This document shows, piece after piece, positions 1-9,222 of a stretch of DNA of 44,064 nt. Position 1 is the stretch's first letter. Every line of letters starts with the position of its first letter. Location of the stretch: contig JBKHBT010000016.1 of NCBI GenBank assembly GCA_046542255.1, positions 1 to 44,064 on the forward strand, written 5' to 3'. The notes beneath the pieces are model-generated. The model ran no database searches. It was not told the DNA's origin and worked only from the letters and a program-made list of their open reading frames with translations. The DNA is from JBKHBT01 sp046542255 (GTDB lineage Bacteria > UBP14 > UBA6098 > JBKHBT01). A program made the position numbers and the translations under genes.

Positions 1-985
<985 letters not shown>

Positions 986-1064
986 ATTTTCCTTTTATTA
1001 GGAAGATATTAAGATACTAATACTGCTGTCTTAACAGACGCAGAAAAACCTCTTTTAGATATTT

Positions 1065-1182
1065 TGCCGGTGATAATAGCGGTGAGGAAACGCCCGTTTA
1101 CATTCCGAACACGGTAGCTAAGCTCACCAGCGTTGATGGTACTGCACTGGAGACGGTGTGGGAGAGTAAAACGTTGCCGGCT
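1065..1182 (+). rRNA. rrf: 5S ribosomal RNA
   Basis: About 118 nt with the conserved 5S core (CGCCCGTTTACATTCCGAAC at 1091-1110, then AAGCTCACCAGCG) and the GGTGTGGGAGAGTA segment near the 3' end. The ends are set by pairing of GCCGG at 1066-1070 with CCGGC at 1177-1181, which forms helix I. It lies directly after the 23S gene, and no tRNA is seen in the spacer or behind it. Confidence 0.95.
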
Positions 1183-1188
1183 TTAATT

Positions 1189-1216
1189 TAGCGCCTGATC
1201 TTTTGATCAGGCGCTA
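1189..1216 (+). terminator. rRNA operon terminator hairpin
   Basis: A perfect 12-bp stem (TAGCGCCTGATC with GATCAGGCGCTA) around a 4-T loop begins 7 bases after the 5S gene and is followed by an A/T-rich tail. It has no long uninterrupted T run but is well placed to end the rRNA transcript. Confidence 0.8.
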
Positions 1217-1293
1217 TTAATTTAAGCTCTTAAAGTTATTACTTAATTTTAATGTATTTAAGTAATTAATTTTAAGTCAATTTAGTTTTTAAC

Positions 1294-1322
1294 TTGACGC
1301 TATTTTAATTCGGCTATATTTT
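1294..1322 (+). promoter_or_regulatory. Candidate sigma-70 type promoter for the outer-membrane barrel gene
   Basis: TTGACG at 1294-1299 and TATTTT at 1317-1322 with a 17-bp spacer, about 80 bp before the ATG at 1402 and after the rRNA terminator. An overlapping TATATT sits 2 bases upstream. This is assignment by eye only. Confidence 0.5.
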
Positions 1323-1401
1323 TCCACATGATTTCAACTTATAATTATAAGTCGAAATGTTATTAACCATTAAAATCTTGAGAAATCAAGGAAGGAGTAA
1401 A

Positions 1402-1950
1402 ATGACTAAAAAGTTAATATTTGCAGTTGTTTTATTTTTAGTTTTAGTTGTCCCTGTTATGGCACAGACTGCCTATAACGTGAATGACAAAGTTCTTCAG
1501 GCCGGCCTGGGCCTCGGTATGGCTGGCCTCTATGGCGATTCTGGCGTGCCCCCTGTTTCTGTCGGTTTATCTATGGGATACAATGACAATATATCTTTTG
1601 GCGGCCTAGTAGGTTATGCATCATCAAAATATACATATTCATATCACGATGGTAGTGACTATGGCTGGAAATATACCTATATCGCAATAATGGCCCGTGG
1701 TTCTTATCATTTTGATATCCTAAATTCTTCTGATATCGATACATATGTCGGTTTGTCATTAGGTTACAATGTTGTAACTTCCAGTGAGTTTGGTGACTGG
1801 TATGGAGAACCTACTTCAGCATCTTCAAGCTATTTGCTTTATGGCGCACACTTTGGAATAAGGTATTATTTCAATCCAAATATGGGTGTATTTGGTGAGT
1901 TAGGTTATGGCCTTTCTTATGCCACTGTCGGCTTGTCTTTCAAGCTCTAA
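1402..1950 (+). CDS. Small outer-membrane beta-barrel protein
   Basis: A 182-residue protein with a clear Sec signal peptide: KK at 3-4, a hydrophobic run, and an Ala-X-Ala-type cleavage site near MAQ. The mature part is rich in Gly, Tyr, Ser and alternating hydrophobic residues, and ends in a short amphipathic strand (VGLSFKL), as in eight-stranded OmpX/OmpA-like barrels (PF13505 type). The start at 1402 is preferred over an in-frame ATG at 1357 because it has an AAGGAG ribosome site and begins exactly at the signal peptide. It is a monocistronic unit between a candidate promoter and a strong terminator. The barrel assignment rests on composition and length; the specific role is unknown. Confidence 0.8.
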   Translation: MTKKLIFAVVLFLVLVVPVMAQTAYNVNDKVLQAGLGLGMAGLYGDSGVPPVSVGLSMGYNDNISFGGLVGYASSKYTYSYHDGSDYGWKYTYIAIMARGSYHFDILNSSDIDTYVGLSLGYNVVTSSEFGDWYGEPTSASSSYLLYGAHFGIRYYFNPNMGVFGELGYGLSYATVGLSFKL

Positions 1951-1972
1951 GATTTTATAATAAAAGTCTTTT

Positions 1973-2006
1973 AAAAAAACCGCAGTTTTTTTGCTGCGGT
2001 TTTTTT
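1973..2006 (+). terminator. Rho-independent terminator after the barrel gene
   Basis: AAAAAAACCGCAG at 1973-1985 pairs with CTGCGGTTTTTTT at 1994-2006 across an 8-nt loop; the second arm supplies the T tract. It is near-symmetric, so it could act in both directions. Confidence 0.9.
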
Positions 2007-2165
2007 AATAGAAGTTTTCTCTTCAGGGCTATTATTTAGGTATTTATTTACTTCTTTTCTTTTTGGAACAATGATTAAAAGACTAAAAACTTGCTTTTTT
2101 GATAATTTTGTCGATATTATAAAAAGACTGTTGATGAATATTCGAATTTTACTTGTTGAGAAGAG

Positions 2166-2714
2166 ATGAAAACAGAGAGATATTTTAAAACTACAAAGAA
2201 AATCCCCTTGCTATCTGCTTTTTTTTGGGGAAGCCTTTTTTCAGTTGAAATACTCAGATTAAATATTCAGGCACCCGATGAAATTGCAATATATTCTTTG
2301 CTCTGGATTCCTCTTATTTTCTTTGTACTATTTTTCGTTATTGGTTGGCTTGTCGGGAGGCCAGCAAGATTAGTCTTAAACAGAATTTATACTATTCTAC
2401 AAATAAAACATAATTGCGAACATATAAAAATCGATAGTCATAATTCGATGGTATCTGTAATTGCAACTTTATTTACTTTAGTTTATATTCTCAGTCAAAC
2501 ATCTGGATGGATCGAGTATTTTGGAGGATATTTTAAGTTTGCTGAAAGAATATCATCTTTAACTCTTATTTATTTTATAGGCTTTCCATTAATTTTATAT
2601 GCCAGTTTATTTTTGTTATTATATAAGATATTCAAATATAGCTCATTATTTCTGGAGATTATTCTAAATAGCTATTCAGATTTCGAAGATAATACAAATA
2701 ATGAAGGAGATTAA
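2166..2714 (+). CDS. Hypothetical four-TM membrane protein
   Basis: 182 residues, not recognised. Hydrophobic stretches at about 13-30, 44-64, 93-112 and 130-158 suggest four membrane helices; the C-terminus is acidic and polar (SDFEDNTNNEGD). It is first gene of a compact operon: its stop lies 3 bases before the likely GTG start of the YjbQ gene, and an AAGGAG ribosome site for that next gene sits inside its last codons. The neighbours (YjbQ family, signal peptidase I) do not define its function. Confidence 0.75.
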   Translation: MKTERYFKTTKKIPLLSAFFWGSLFSVEILRLNIQAPDEIAIYSLLWIPLIFFVLFFVIGWLVGRPARLVLNRIYTILQIKHNCEHIKIDSHNSMVSVIATLFTLVYILSQTSGWIEYFGGYFKFAERISSLTLIYFIGFPLILYASLFLLLYKIFKYSSLFLEIILNSYSDFEDNTNNEGD

Positions 2715-2717
2715 TTG

Positions 2718-3131
2718 GTGTATTCGGATAAAATTGTCCTGAGAACTAAAGGATTTTCAGATATAATAGACATAACTTCCAATGTCGAAAAAATAATCAA
2801 AAAGAGTAAGGTAGCGGATGGTATTGCATCAATTTTTGTGATCGGTTCAACGGCCAGTATATCTACTATTGAATATGAACCAGCCCTTGTGAAGGATATG
2901 CAGGAGAAATTGGAAAGCCTGATATCCCGGAATGAGAGATCTCGTCATTCAGAAACATGGGGCGATGATAATGGCTTTTCTCATATGCGAGCTACATTAA
3001 TGGGCCCAGGAATTACTGTCCCAATAGTTGATAGCAAACCGACACGTGGAACATGGCAACAGATCATAATCATAGATCATGATAATCGACCTCGAGAAAG
3101 AAAAATTCAGGTACAAATAGTCGGTGAATAG
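2718..3131 (+). CDS. YjbQ/UPF0047 family protein (secondary thiamine-phosphate synthase family)
   Basis: About 137 residues and colinear with the whole YjbQ family. The signature segments are GSTASISTIEYEPAL near the N-terminal third, HMRATLMGPGITVPIVD in the centre, and PTRGTWQQ followed by DNRPRERKIQVQIVGE at the end. Family members bind metal through conserved His/Glu and some show weak thiamine phosphate synthase activity; the physiological role is unsettled. GTG at 2718 is chosen because AAGGAG at 2704-2709 is 8 bases away; an adjacent in-frame TTG at 2715 is the alternative. It overlaps the next gene by 8 bp, so translation is probably coupled. Confidence 0.92.
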   Translation: MYSDKIVLRTKGFSDIIDITSNVEKIIKKSKVADGIASIFVIGSTASISTIEYEPALVKDMQEKLESLISRNERSRHSETWGDDNGFSHMRATLMGPGITVPIVDSKPTRGTWQQIIIIDHDNRPRERKIQVQIVGE

Positions 3132-3963
3132 AATCGAAAAATCATCTTCAAAAACTGCCTTTAAAAAAAGAAATCCTTTTTTAGCTGGTTTATTATCACT
3201 TCTTATGCCAGGGGTTGGAGAGATATATTGCAAAAAATATATGCAGGGTATCATTCTGATCGCAACTAACCTTTTTATCAATATTATCTGGTTTTTTCTT
3301 ATGACAAATAGAATTGGAGCAATTTTGACTATTGTTTTTTATTTTCTATTGAGACTGGGGTCCATTGCAAATTCGGTTAGACTTTCGATAGGAAGAAAAA
3401 TCATACCGGGAAAAATTAATAAGGCATACATTTACATTATATTACTTGTAATTACTAATTTAGCCGATTTTGGATTAAGCTCCGTGATTAATCATTACCG
3501 TTCGCCACATACTGTTAGAATCAGAGGCAATTCTATGGAGCCATTGATAGAAGATGCCGACCTCATCATGGTCGATCAGGCTTACTATGACCACAATCCT
3601 ATTAAAAGGGGCGATCTGGTAAATGTTATTACCGAAGATGGCGCAACACTTTATATAAAGAGAATTATTGCCCTTCCTGGTGAGATGATTCTGATTAAGG
3701 ATGGAAAGATTTATATCGATGATAAAAAGTTCGGTGATAAATGGGGTTGGTACAATAAAGACATCGATATCTATGATGCAATCAGAGAAAAACTTATGAA
3801 CTATCCAGAAGAAAAATTAGGAAAAAACATGTATTTTATTATGGGGGATAATCGATTCGATAGCTTTGATAGCCGATTTTTGGGTCCAATCGAAAGAAAA
3901 AATGTAAAAGAAAAAGCATTATATAGAATGCTGCCACTTAACAAGAGCAGTGCTCTTTACTAG
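3124..3963 (+). CDS. lepB: Signal peptidase I with N-terminal membrane extension
   Basis: 279 residues. The C-terminal half carries the S26A peptidase boxes: GNSMEP with catalytic Ser137, the base Lys179 in KRIIALPGE, and GDNRFDSFDSR at 241-251 followed by FLGPIE. It cleaves signal peptides from exported pre-proteins at the outer face of the inner membrane. The N-terminal 120 residues are unusual: about four hydrophobic segments beginning with NPFLAGLLSLLMPGVGEIY, which resembles the Pro/Gly-rich membrane motif found in small TM2-like and DUF6677-like proteins, instead of the normal one or two anchors. The start is GTG at 3124, overlapping yjbQ by 8 bp. This fits a genome with many secreted proteins. 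Confidence 0.93.
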   Translation: MNRIEKSSSKTAFKKRNPFLAGLLSLLMPGVGEIYCKKYMQGIILIATNLFINIIWFFLMTNRIGAILTIVFYFLLRLGSIANSVRLSIGRKIIPGKINKAYIYIILLVITNLADFGLSSVINHYRSPHTVRIRGNSMEPLIEDADLIMVDQAYYDHNPIKRGDLVNVITEDGATLYIKRIIALPGEMILIKDGKIYIDDKKFGDKWGWYNKDIDIYDAIREKLMNYPEEKLGKNMYFIMGDNRFDSFDSRFLGPIERKNVKEKALYRMLPLNKSSALY

Positions 3964-4173
3964 TGCAATAGATTTATTATAGCTTTTTTATTGATAATAA
4001 AGTAAAAATTAAAATCCTTGTGTAAATGATATTTGTAAATATAATTAGCTTTAAGAAATTTGTTTAATCTATATGGGTTACTCATCAAAATGGTGAATTC
4101 GAAGGCAAATATAACGATAAGTATAAAAAGAGTTTTTAGCTTATGATATAAAATTAGAGAAGTGAATTTTGTA

Positions 4174-7100
4174 ATGGATATAATACTAAACAGATTTTTG
4201 GACACAGCAGCAGGCTCATCGTGCAATTTTATTTTTGGGGACGATTTTAGTTTTTTACCAATTATAATAATTGGCATTTTTATAGCCTTTTTTATTTTCT
4301 ATCTCTTTTCATACAGAGAAAAAAGGTATTTAGAGATTGTAAAAATAATTAAAAAATATGGCTCTCTGGGGCTTGAAGACTCGATTATTCTCGATAATGA
4401 TGCTAAGATCATTTTTTTCGATTCCGGTCTTCTCCCAGTAACTGGATATACTGAAGAACAGATTGCATCAATATTTGTCATCGATAATGACAAGGAAGTG
4501 ATATTTTCCGAGTTTAACTTTTCACAGGATTTCGAAGATGGTGAAAAATATGAGATAAAGCTCAGCAATTTCGAGGAAAAATGTAGCAAAATCGAAGCCC
4601 AAATCTTCAGGTTAAACTTTGATAGAAAGCAATTGATCCTATTAAAGGTAGAAAATGAAAATAAGATTAAAGCCCCCCAAAAAGAACAAAGGTATAAAAG
4701 ATTATTTGAATTTTCACCAGTTGGCCTGTTGATTATCGATGATGCTATGCAGGTTATTTCTGTGAACCAGTATCTTCAGGATTGGCTGGGGTTTTCTATA
4801 AAAGAGGTTCAGGGGAAAAACCTTTTGGAACTTGGAATAATCGATAAAGACAATTTCGCTAATATACGAGAAAAATTTTCTCAAAGATTAGATGGCAAAA
4901 GCGTAGCAGCTTATATTGTTTCATTCAAAACACGTGATGGTGATGAAGTTTATGGCGAGGTGACTGGCGCGAGATTGGACGAATATCCATTGCGGTTTTT
5001 GATCGCTATTCACGATGTTACTGAAAGAATTAAAGCAGAAAAAGCGCTTCAAATTAGTCAATTTAAATATCGCGAGCTAATAGAGAATATCAATGATATT
5101 ATTTATTCAATTAAACCCGATGGAAAAATCGAATACATTAGCCCTCGCATCGAGCAAATTTTGCTTTACAATACCGATGAGATAATTGGAAAATCTTTTA
5201 TTGATTTTATATTCGAATTGGACAGAAGAAAAATCATAGAAAGATTTCAAAAAATATCCAAAGGCAGCTCAGGTAGCGGCGAATACAGACTATTAAACAA
5301 AGAAGGTGGCATTTGTTGGGTCAGGCTATCATCGAAGCCAGTATTCGAAGGTGAAAAGCTCGTTAGAATTACAGGAGTGCTAACAGATATAGATAAATAT
5401 AAAATAACAGAAGAACAACTGGGACAAGCCAAAACACTTTTGGATGCTGTTATTAATGTTCTTCCAGAACAGTTTTATGTAAAAGATCAGGATAATAGAT
5501 GGGTCATACTTAATGATGCCGCATGTGATTTAATAGGGATTCAGCGCGATGAGTTGATAGGAGAGTCTCTCGAAAAAAGCCTTTCCAAAGAATATTATGA
5601 ATTATTTACAACAAAAGATTCTTATGTTATGGAATATGGTGATGCAATCAGTATTTCCGAGATCGAGAGTGAAGATGGCAGGAACCTTGCATATAGAATC
5701 CTCAAATCTTCATATTTCAATTCCGAAAACAAAACCAATTATATCGTTGGTATCATGCAAGATATTTCTGATCAGCGAGACTATGAAAATGCTCTTCTCG
5801 AAAATGAAAAAAAATATCGATTATTATTTGATAAGGCCAATGATGCAATACTACTTATGAAAGATAGGAAGGTCGTTGATTGCAACCTTAAAGCCCTGGA
5901 GCTTTATGCTTGTAACAGAAATGATATAATCGGCAAAGTCCCTACGGAATTCTCGCCAGAATACCAACCTGATGGTAAAAAATCAGATATAGTCGCAAAA
6001 GAAAAATTGCGAAAGGCTTTGGATAATACGCACCCTGAGTTTTATTGGAAGTTAAAGCGAAAAAATGGCCAATTATTGGATGCCGAGATAAATCTTAATT
6101 CCATATCCATATCTGGCGATACTTATATTCAGGTTATCATAAAAGATATTAGCGAAAAGAAAAAGGCTGAAAAGGCTCTTCTTAAATCCGAGCAAAAATA
6201 TAAAAAATTATTCCGAAATTCACCTGTCGGAATTATTACTATCGATAATGAAGGCAATATAATAGATATTAATCAAAAATTAGTCGAGATTCTTGGTTCT
6301 CCATCTATTGAAGCAACAAAAAAGATTAATCTTTTTAAATTCAAACCACTTGTAAAAGCCAGCATTACAGAGAATTTCAAAAAATGTATTGAAGATGGTG
6401 AAAATCTAATTGCTGAAAGCCAATACATTTCAAAATGGAATAAAAAGACTTATCTTAGATATCATCTATCTGCTATTTCGGACCGGGATGCTAATATCGA
6501 AGGTGTTCAAGCTATTGTCGAAGATATCACAGTTCAGAAAAAAGCAGAATATAATTTTGAATTTCTTTACAAAAGTGCAATCGAATTTGTAAAAATTACA
6601 GAAGACAAGAATGTGTATCAATTTATTGCTGATAAAATTAATCAATTGGTACCCGATAGTTTCATAATAGTGAATCATTATCATCAAGATAGGAATGAGA
6701 ATGAGACAGTTGCGATTTCTGGTTTTGGCGATTTGGCGAATGACGTAAGTAAATTTTTGGGTAGTCCTCTACTTGGTTTTACGGTAGAGATGGATAATCC
6801 TTATGCAAAGAACGAGTTATTAAAAAATAAATTGATACATACTGGTGTTGGTTCCTATGGTCTTTCATTCCAAAAAATTCCAAAGGCAGTTGCGAATGTA
6901 ATCGATAGGGTTTTTAGTGTTAGAAAAATATACACAATAGGATTTAGCCATGATCAAAGACTTTATGGGAATGCAGTAATTATTAAAAGAAATGATGAAC
7001 CAATCAATAATGTAGAAACATTGGAGATGTTTGTTTATCAATCATCGCTGGCTTTGCAGCGAATTCTCATCGAAAAAGCTCTAAAAGAAAGTGAAGCTCA

Positions 7101-8634
7101 TTTCAAATCATTACTTTATAATGCCAATGATTATGTGATTTTCCAAATCTCAAGAAATAAAACAACTGGAGATTTTTCAGAATGGATGATAAGCCCTTCT
7201 TTATATGATATTTATGGTTTGGAAAAACAGGAGATAGATACTTTTGAAGATTTATTCAAAAATCTGAATGCTGATTACGAAGAAAGAATCAAAAATGCTA
7301 TAGTCAGATCATTTATCGAACCATATAAATTTAATGAAGAGTTCTATAGCATTCATCCCGACAAAGGCGAAAGATTCTATCATATTACGACAAATGGCAT
7401 CAAGGATGAAAATGGCAACCTTAAGTATATCAACGGCATTATTATTGATGATACCAATCGAATAGAGGCGATTCAAAAACACAAGAAGCTGGAGGAACAA
7501 TTAATTCATTCACAGAAACTCGAATCTATTGGACTTCTGGCAGGTGGCATCGCTCATGATTTTAATAATCTATTGTCTCCAATAATTGGATATTCAGAAT
7601 TGATAATGATGAATGAAGATGCCTGTCGATCTTTCAAATCCGATATTGAAAACATCAAAAAAGCTGCTGAGAAAGCCAGAAAATTGACATGGCAATTGCT
7701 TGCTTTCGGAAGAAAACAAGTACTCGAGATGCAAGTTGTCAGAGTAAACGAAATAATTAATGATTTTATCAGCGTTATTAAAAGAACAATTCGCGAGAAT
7801 ATCGATATCGAGTTAAGACTGGATAAATCTATAAGTAGCGTCAAGGCCGATCCAGCTCAATTGGAGCAGGTTATCATGAACCTCGTAATTAATTCGCAGG
7901 ATGCAATGCCTAAAGGTGGAAAGTTTACAATAGAAACAACCTCGGTAAATATCGATAAAAACTATCCGGAATTACTGGAGCACATAAAGCAGGGAAGTTA
8001 TAATCTTATAAAATTCAAAGATACCGGGCATGGGATAAAAAAAGAAGACCTACCAAAACTTTTCGAACCTTTCTTCTCTACGAAGGATAAATCAAAAGGA
8101 ACAGGCCTTGGACTCGCTACGGTTTATGGAATAATAAGACAACACATGGGATTTGTTCAAGTACAAAGCAAGCTGGACGAAGGCACTGAATTTTTGATTT
8201 ATATTCCTGAGACAGAAGTCACAAAAAAGAAAATCAATTGCTCAAAAACAAAAAGCCCAAGTAGAAATACGGACAAGAAAATCATCCTGGCCGAAGATGA
8301 TAGCGCTGTACGAGAATTAGTCAACAAAATCCTTTTTAGACTGGGGTATGAGACTCGAATGCTCGAAGCAGCAAGGGATTATAAGAAAATAGATGATTTG
8401 AGCGAATTTGACCTTCTAATAACGGATGTTATAATGCCAGAGCTAAATGGAAAAGAGTTATATGATTTACTCAAACAACATTCGCCAGATTTGAAAGTAT
8501 TATTTATATCTGGATATACCGATGAGGTGATTGCTGAACACGGCGTTCTGGAAAAAGGTGTTAACTTCCTACAAAAACCCATATCGATAAAAGATTTATC
8601 AGATAAACTGGATGAAATCTTCGAGGAAAATTAA
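4174..8634 (+). CDS. Membrane-bound hybrid sensor histidine kinase with many PAS domains
   Basis: About 1486 residues. One membrane helix lies near residues 27-45; then come a degenerate PAS-like segment, PAS repeats starting near 173, 300, 422, 547 and 675, a GAF-like segment (about 790-960), another PAS (about 975), HisKA with phospho-acceptor His1128 in GGIAHDFNN, HATPase_c with N1236, a DTGHG box and GTGLGL, and a C-terminal receiver with Asp1418 in TDVIMPELNG. It should sense several cues in the cytoplasm and start or relay a phosphotransfer; no separate response regulator is adjacent. ATG at 4174 is preferred, with AGAGAAG upstream; GTG at 4162 is in frame. Ligands of the PAS domains cannot be read from sequence. 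Confidence 0.95.
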   Translation: MDIILNRFLDTAAGSSCNFIFGDDFSFLPIIIIGIFIAFFIFYLFSYREKRYLEIVKIIKKYGSLGLEDSIILDNDAKIIFFDSGLLPVTGYTEEQIASIFVIDNDKEVIFSEFNFSQDFEDGEKYEIKLSNFEEKCSKIEAQIFRLNFDRKQLILLKVENENKIKAPQKEQRYKRLFEFSPVGLLIIDDAMQVISVNQYLQDWLGFSIKEVQGKNLLELGIIDKDNFANIREKFSQRLDGKSVAAYIVSFKTRDGDEVYGEVTGARLDEYPLRFLIAIHDVTERIKAEKALQISQFKYRELIENINDIIYSIKPDGKIEYISPRIEQILLYNTDEIIGKSFIDFIFELDRRKIIERFQKISKGSSGSGEYRLLNKEGGICWVRLSSKPVFEGEKLVRITGVLTDIDKYKITEEQLGQAKTLLDAVINVLPEQFYVKDQDNRWVILNDAACDLIGIQRDELIGESLEKSLSKEYYELFTTKDSYVMEYGDAISISEIESEDGRNLAYRILKSSYFNSENKTNYIVGIMQDISDQRDYENALLENEKKYRLLFDKANDAILLMKDRKVVDCNLKALELYACNRNDIIGKVPTEFSPEYQPDGKKSDIVAKEKLRKALDNTHPEFYWKLKRKNGQLLDAEINLNSISISGDTYIQVIIKDISEKKKAEKALLKSEQKYKKLFRNSPVGIITIDNEGNIIDINQKLVEILGSPSIEATKKINLFKFKPLVKASITENFKKCIEDGENLIAESQYISKWNKKTYLRYHLSAISDRDANIEGVQAIVEDITVQKKAEYNFEFLYKSAIEFVKITEDKNVYQFIADKINQLVPDSFIIVNHYHQDRNENETVAISGFGDLANDVSKFLGSPLLGFTVEMDNPYAKNELLKNKLIHTGVGSYGLSFQKIPKAVANVIDRVFSVRKIYTIGFSHDQRLYGNAVIIKRNDEPINNVETLEMFVYQSSLALQRILIEKALKESEAHFKSLLYNANDYVIFQISRNKTTGDFSEWMISPSLYDIYGLEKQEIDTFEDLFKNLNADYEERIKNAIVRSFIEPYKFNEEFYSIHPDKGERFYHITTNGIKDENGNLKYINGIIIDDTNRIEAIQKHKKLEEQLIHSQKLESIGLLAGGIAHDFNNLLSPIIGYSELIMMNEDACRSFKSDIENIKKAAEKARKLTWQLLAFGRKQVLEMQVVRVNEIINDFISVIKRTIRENIDIELRLDKSISSVKADPAQLEQVIMNLVINSQDAMPKGGKFTIETTSVNIDKNYPELLEHIKQGSYNLIKFKDTGHGIKKEDLPKLFEPFFSTKDKSKGTGLGLATVYGIIRQHMGFVQVQSKLDEGTEFLIYIPETEVTKKKINCSKTKSPSRNTDKKIILAEDDSAVRELVNKILFRLGYETRMLEAARDYKKIDDLSEFDLLITDVIMPELNGKELYDLLKQHSPDLKVLFISGYTDEVIAEHGVLEKGVNFLQKPISIKDLSDKLDEIFEEN

Positions 8635-8739
8635 TTTATTGGCTCTTTTCTCTTAGTCATTGCGATATCAAATCCTTATGATTATATTAATAATTAGTTT
8701 GTTTTTTTGATATACTTAATGTGTGTTTTCGGAGGTAAT

Positions 8740-9153
8740 ATGAAGGTCAGGATACTAATTATTTTTTTAATTTTCTTAGTTTCATTTTCATGTAGTAAAA
8801 AGGATGAAAATAAAGAGCAATTACCAAAAAAATCGGAAACAAAGGCAGAAGAGAAGGCCGATTTAAGTGGCATAAAGATTAGTGATTTACATTTCGATGG
8901 TAAAACTTTAAATGGTATAATAGAAAACCGATCGGATAAGATATTGGATTCTTTAGTCCTTCGAATTAGCTTTGTAAATGATTTTGATAGCCTTCCTATG
9001 AGATTCAATCTTCCCGTAGTTACCGGAGATGAAGATGGCGAAGTCCCAGCAGGATATGCAAAAGAGTTCAAATATGAATTCGAAAATCCCACATGGACCG
9101 ATGCAGAAAATATAGATGCAAAAATTTTGTCGGGTAAATGGAAACAGGATTAA
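8740..9153 (+). CDS. Small lipoprotein, FxLYD-like domain
   Basis: 137 residues. A type II signal peptide ends in the lipobox VSFSC with the lipidated Cys18, followed by a Lys/Glu-rich linker (about 19-45) and a compact beta-rich domain (about 46-130). The segment GIIENRSDKILDSLVLRI resembles the start of FxLYD/DUF3426-like immunoglobulin-type domains; this match is by eye. The start at 8740 has a perfect GGAGG ribosome site at 8731-8735, so upstream in-frame codons from 8707 are not used. It sits alone between the hybrid kinase and the C25 protein; its role is unknown. Confidence 0.8.
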   Translation: MKVRILIIFLIFLVSFSCSKKDENKEQLPKKSETKAEEKADLSGIKISDLHFDGKTLNGIIENRSDKILDSLVLRISFVNDFDSLPMRFNLPVVTGDEDGEVPAGYAKEFKYEFENPTWTDAENIDAKILSGKWKQD

Positions 9154-9222
9154 TCAATAGTAAACGGGTTTTATCTCTTTTGAGAATAAATATTTTGAAT
9201 ATAGACCATAAAGGAAGCAATT

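Noticed and set aside
3960..4277. 105-codon minus-strand ORF between lepB and the hybrid kinase
   Set aside because: Ile/Lys/Phe-rich, no ribosome site, and it covers the kinase start region.
8694..9092. 132-codon minus-strand ORF
   Set aside because: It is antisense to the lipoprotein gene, which has a signal peptide, lipobox and perfect ribosome site.
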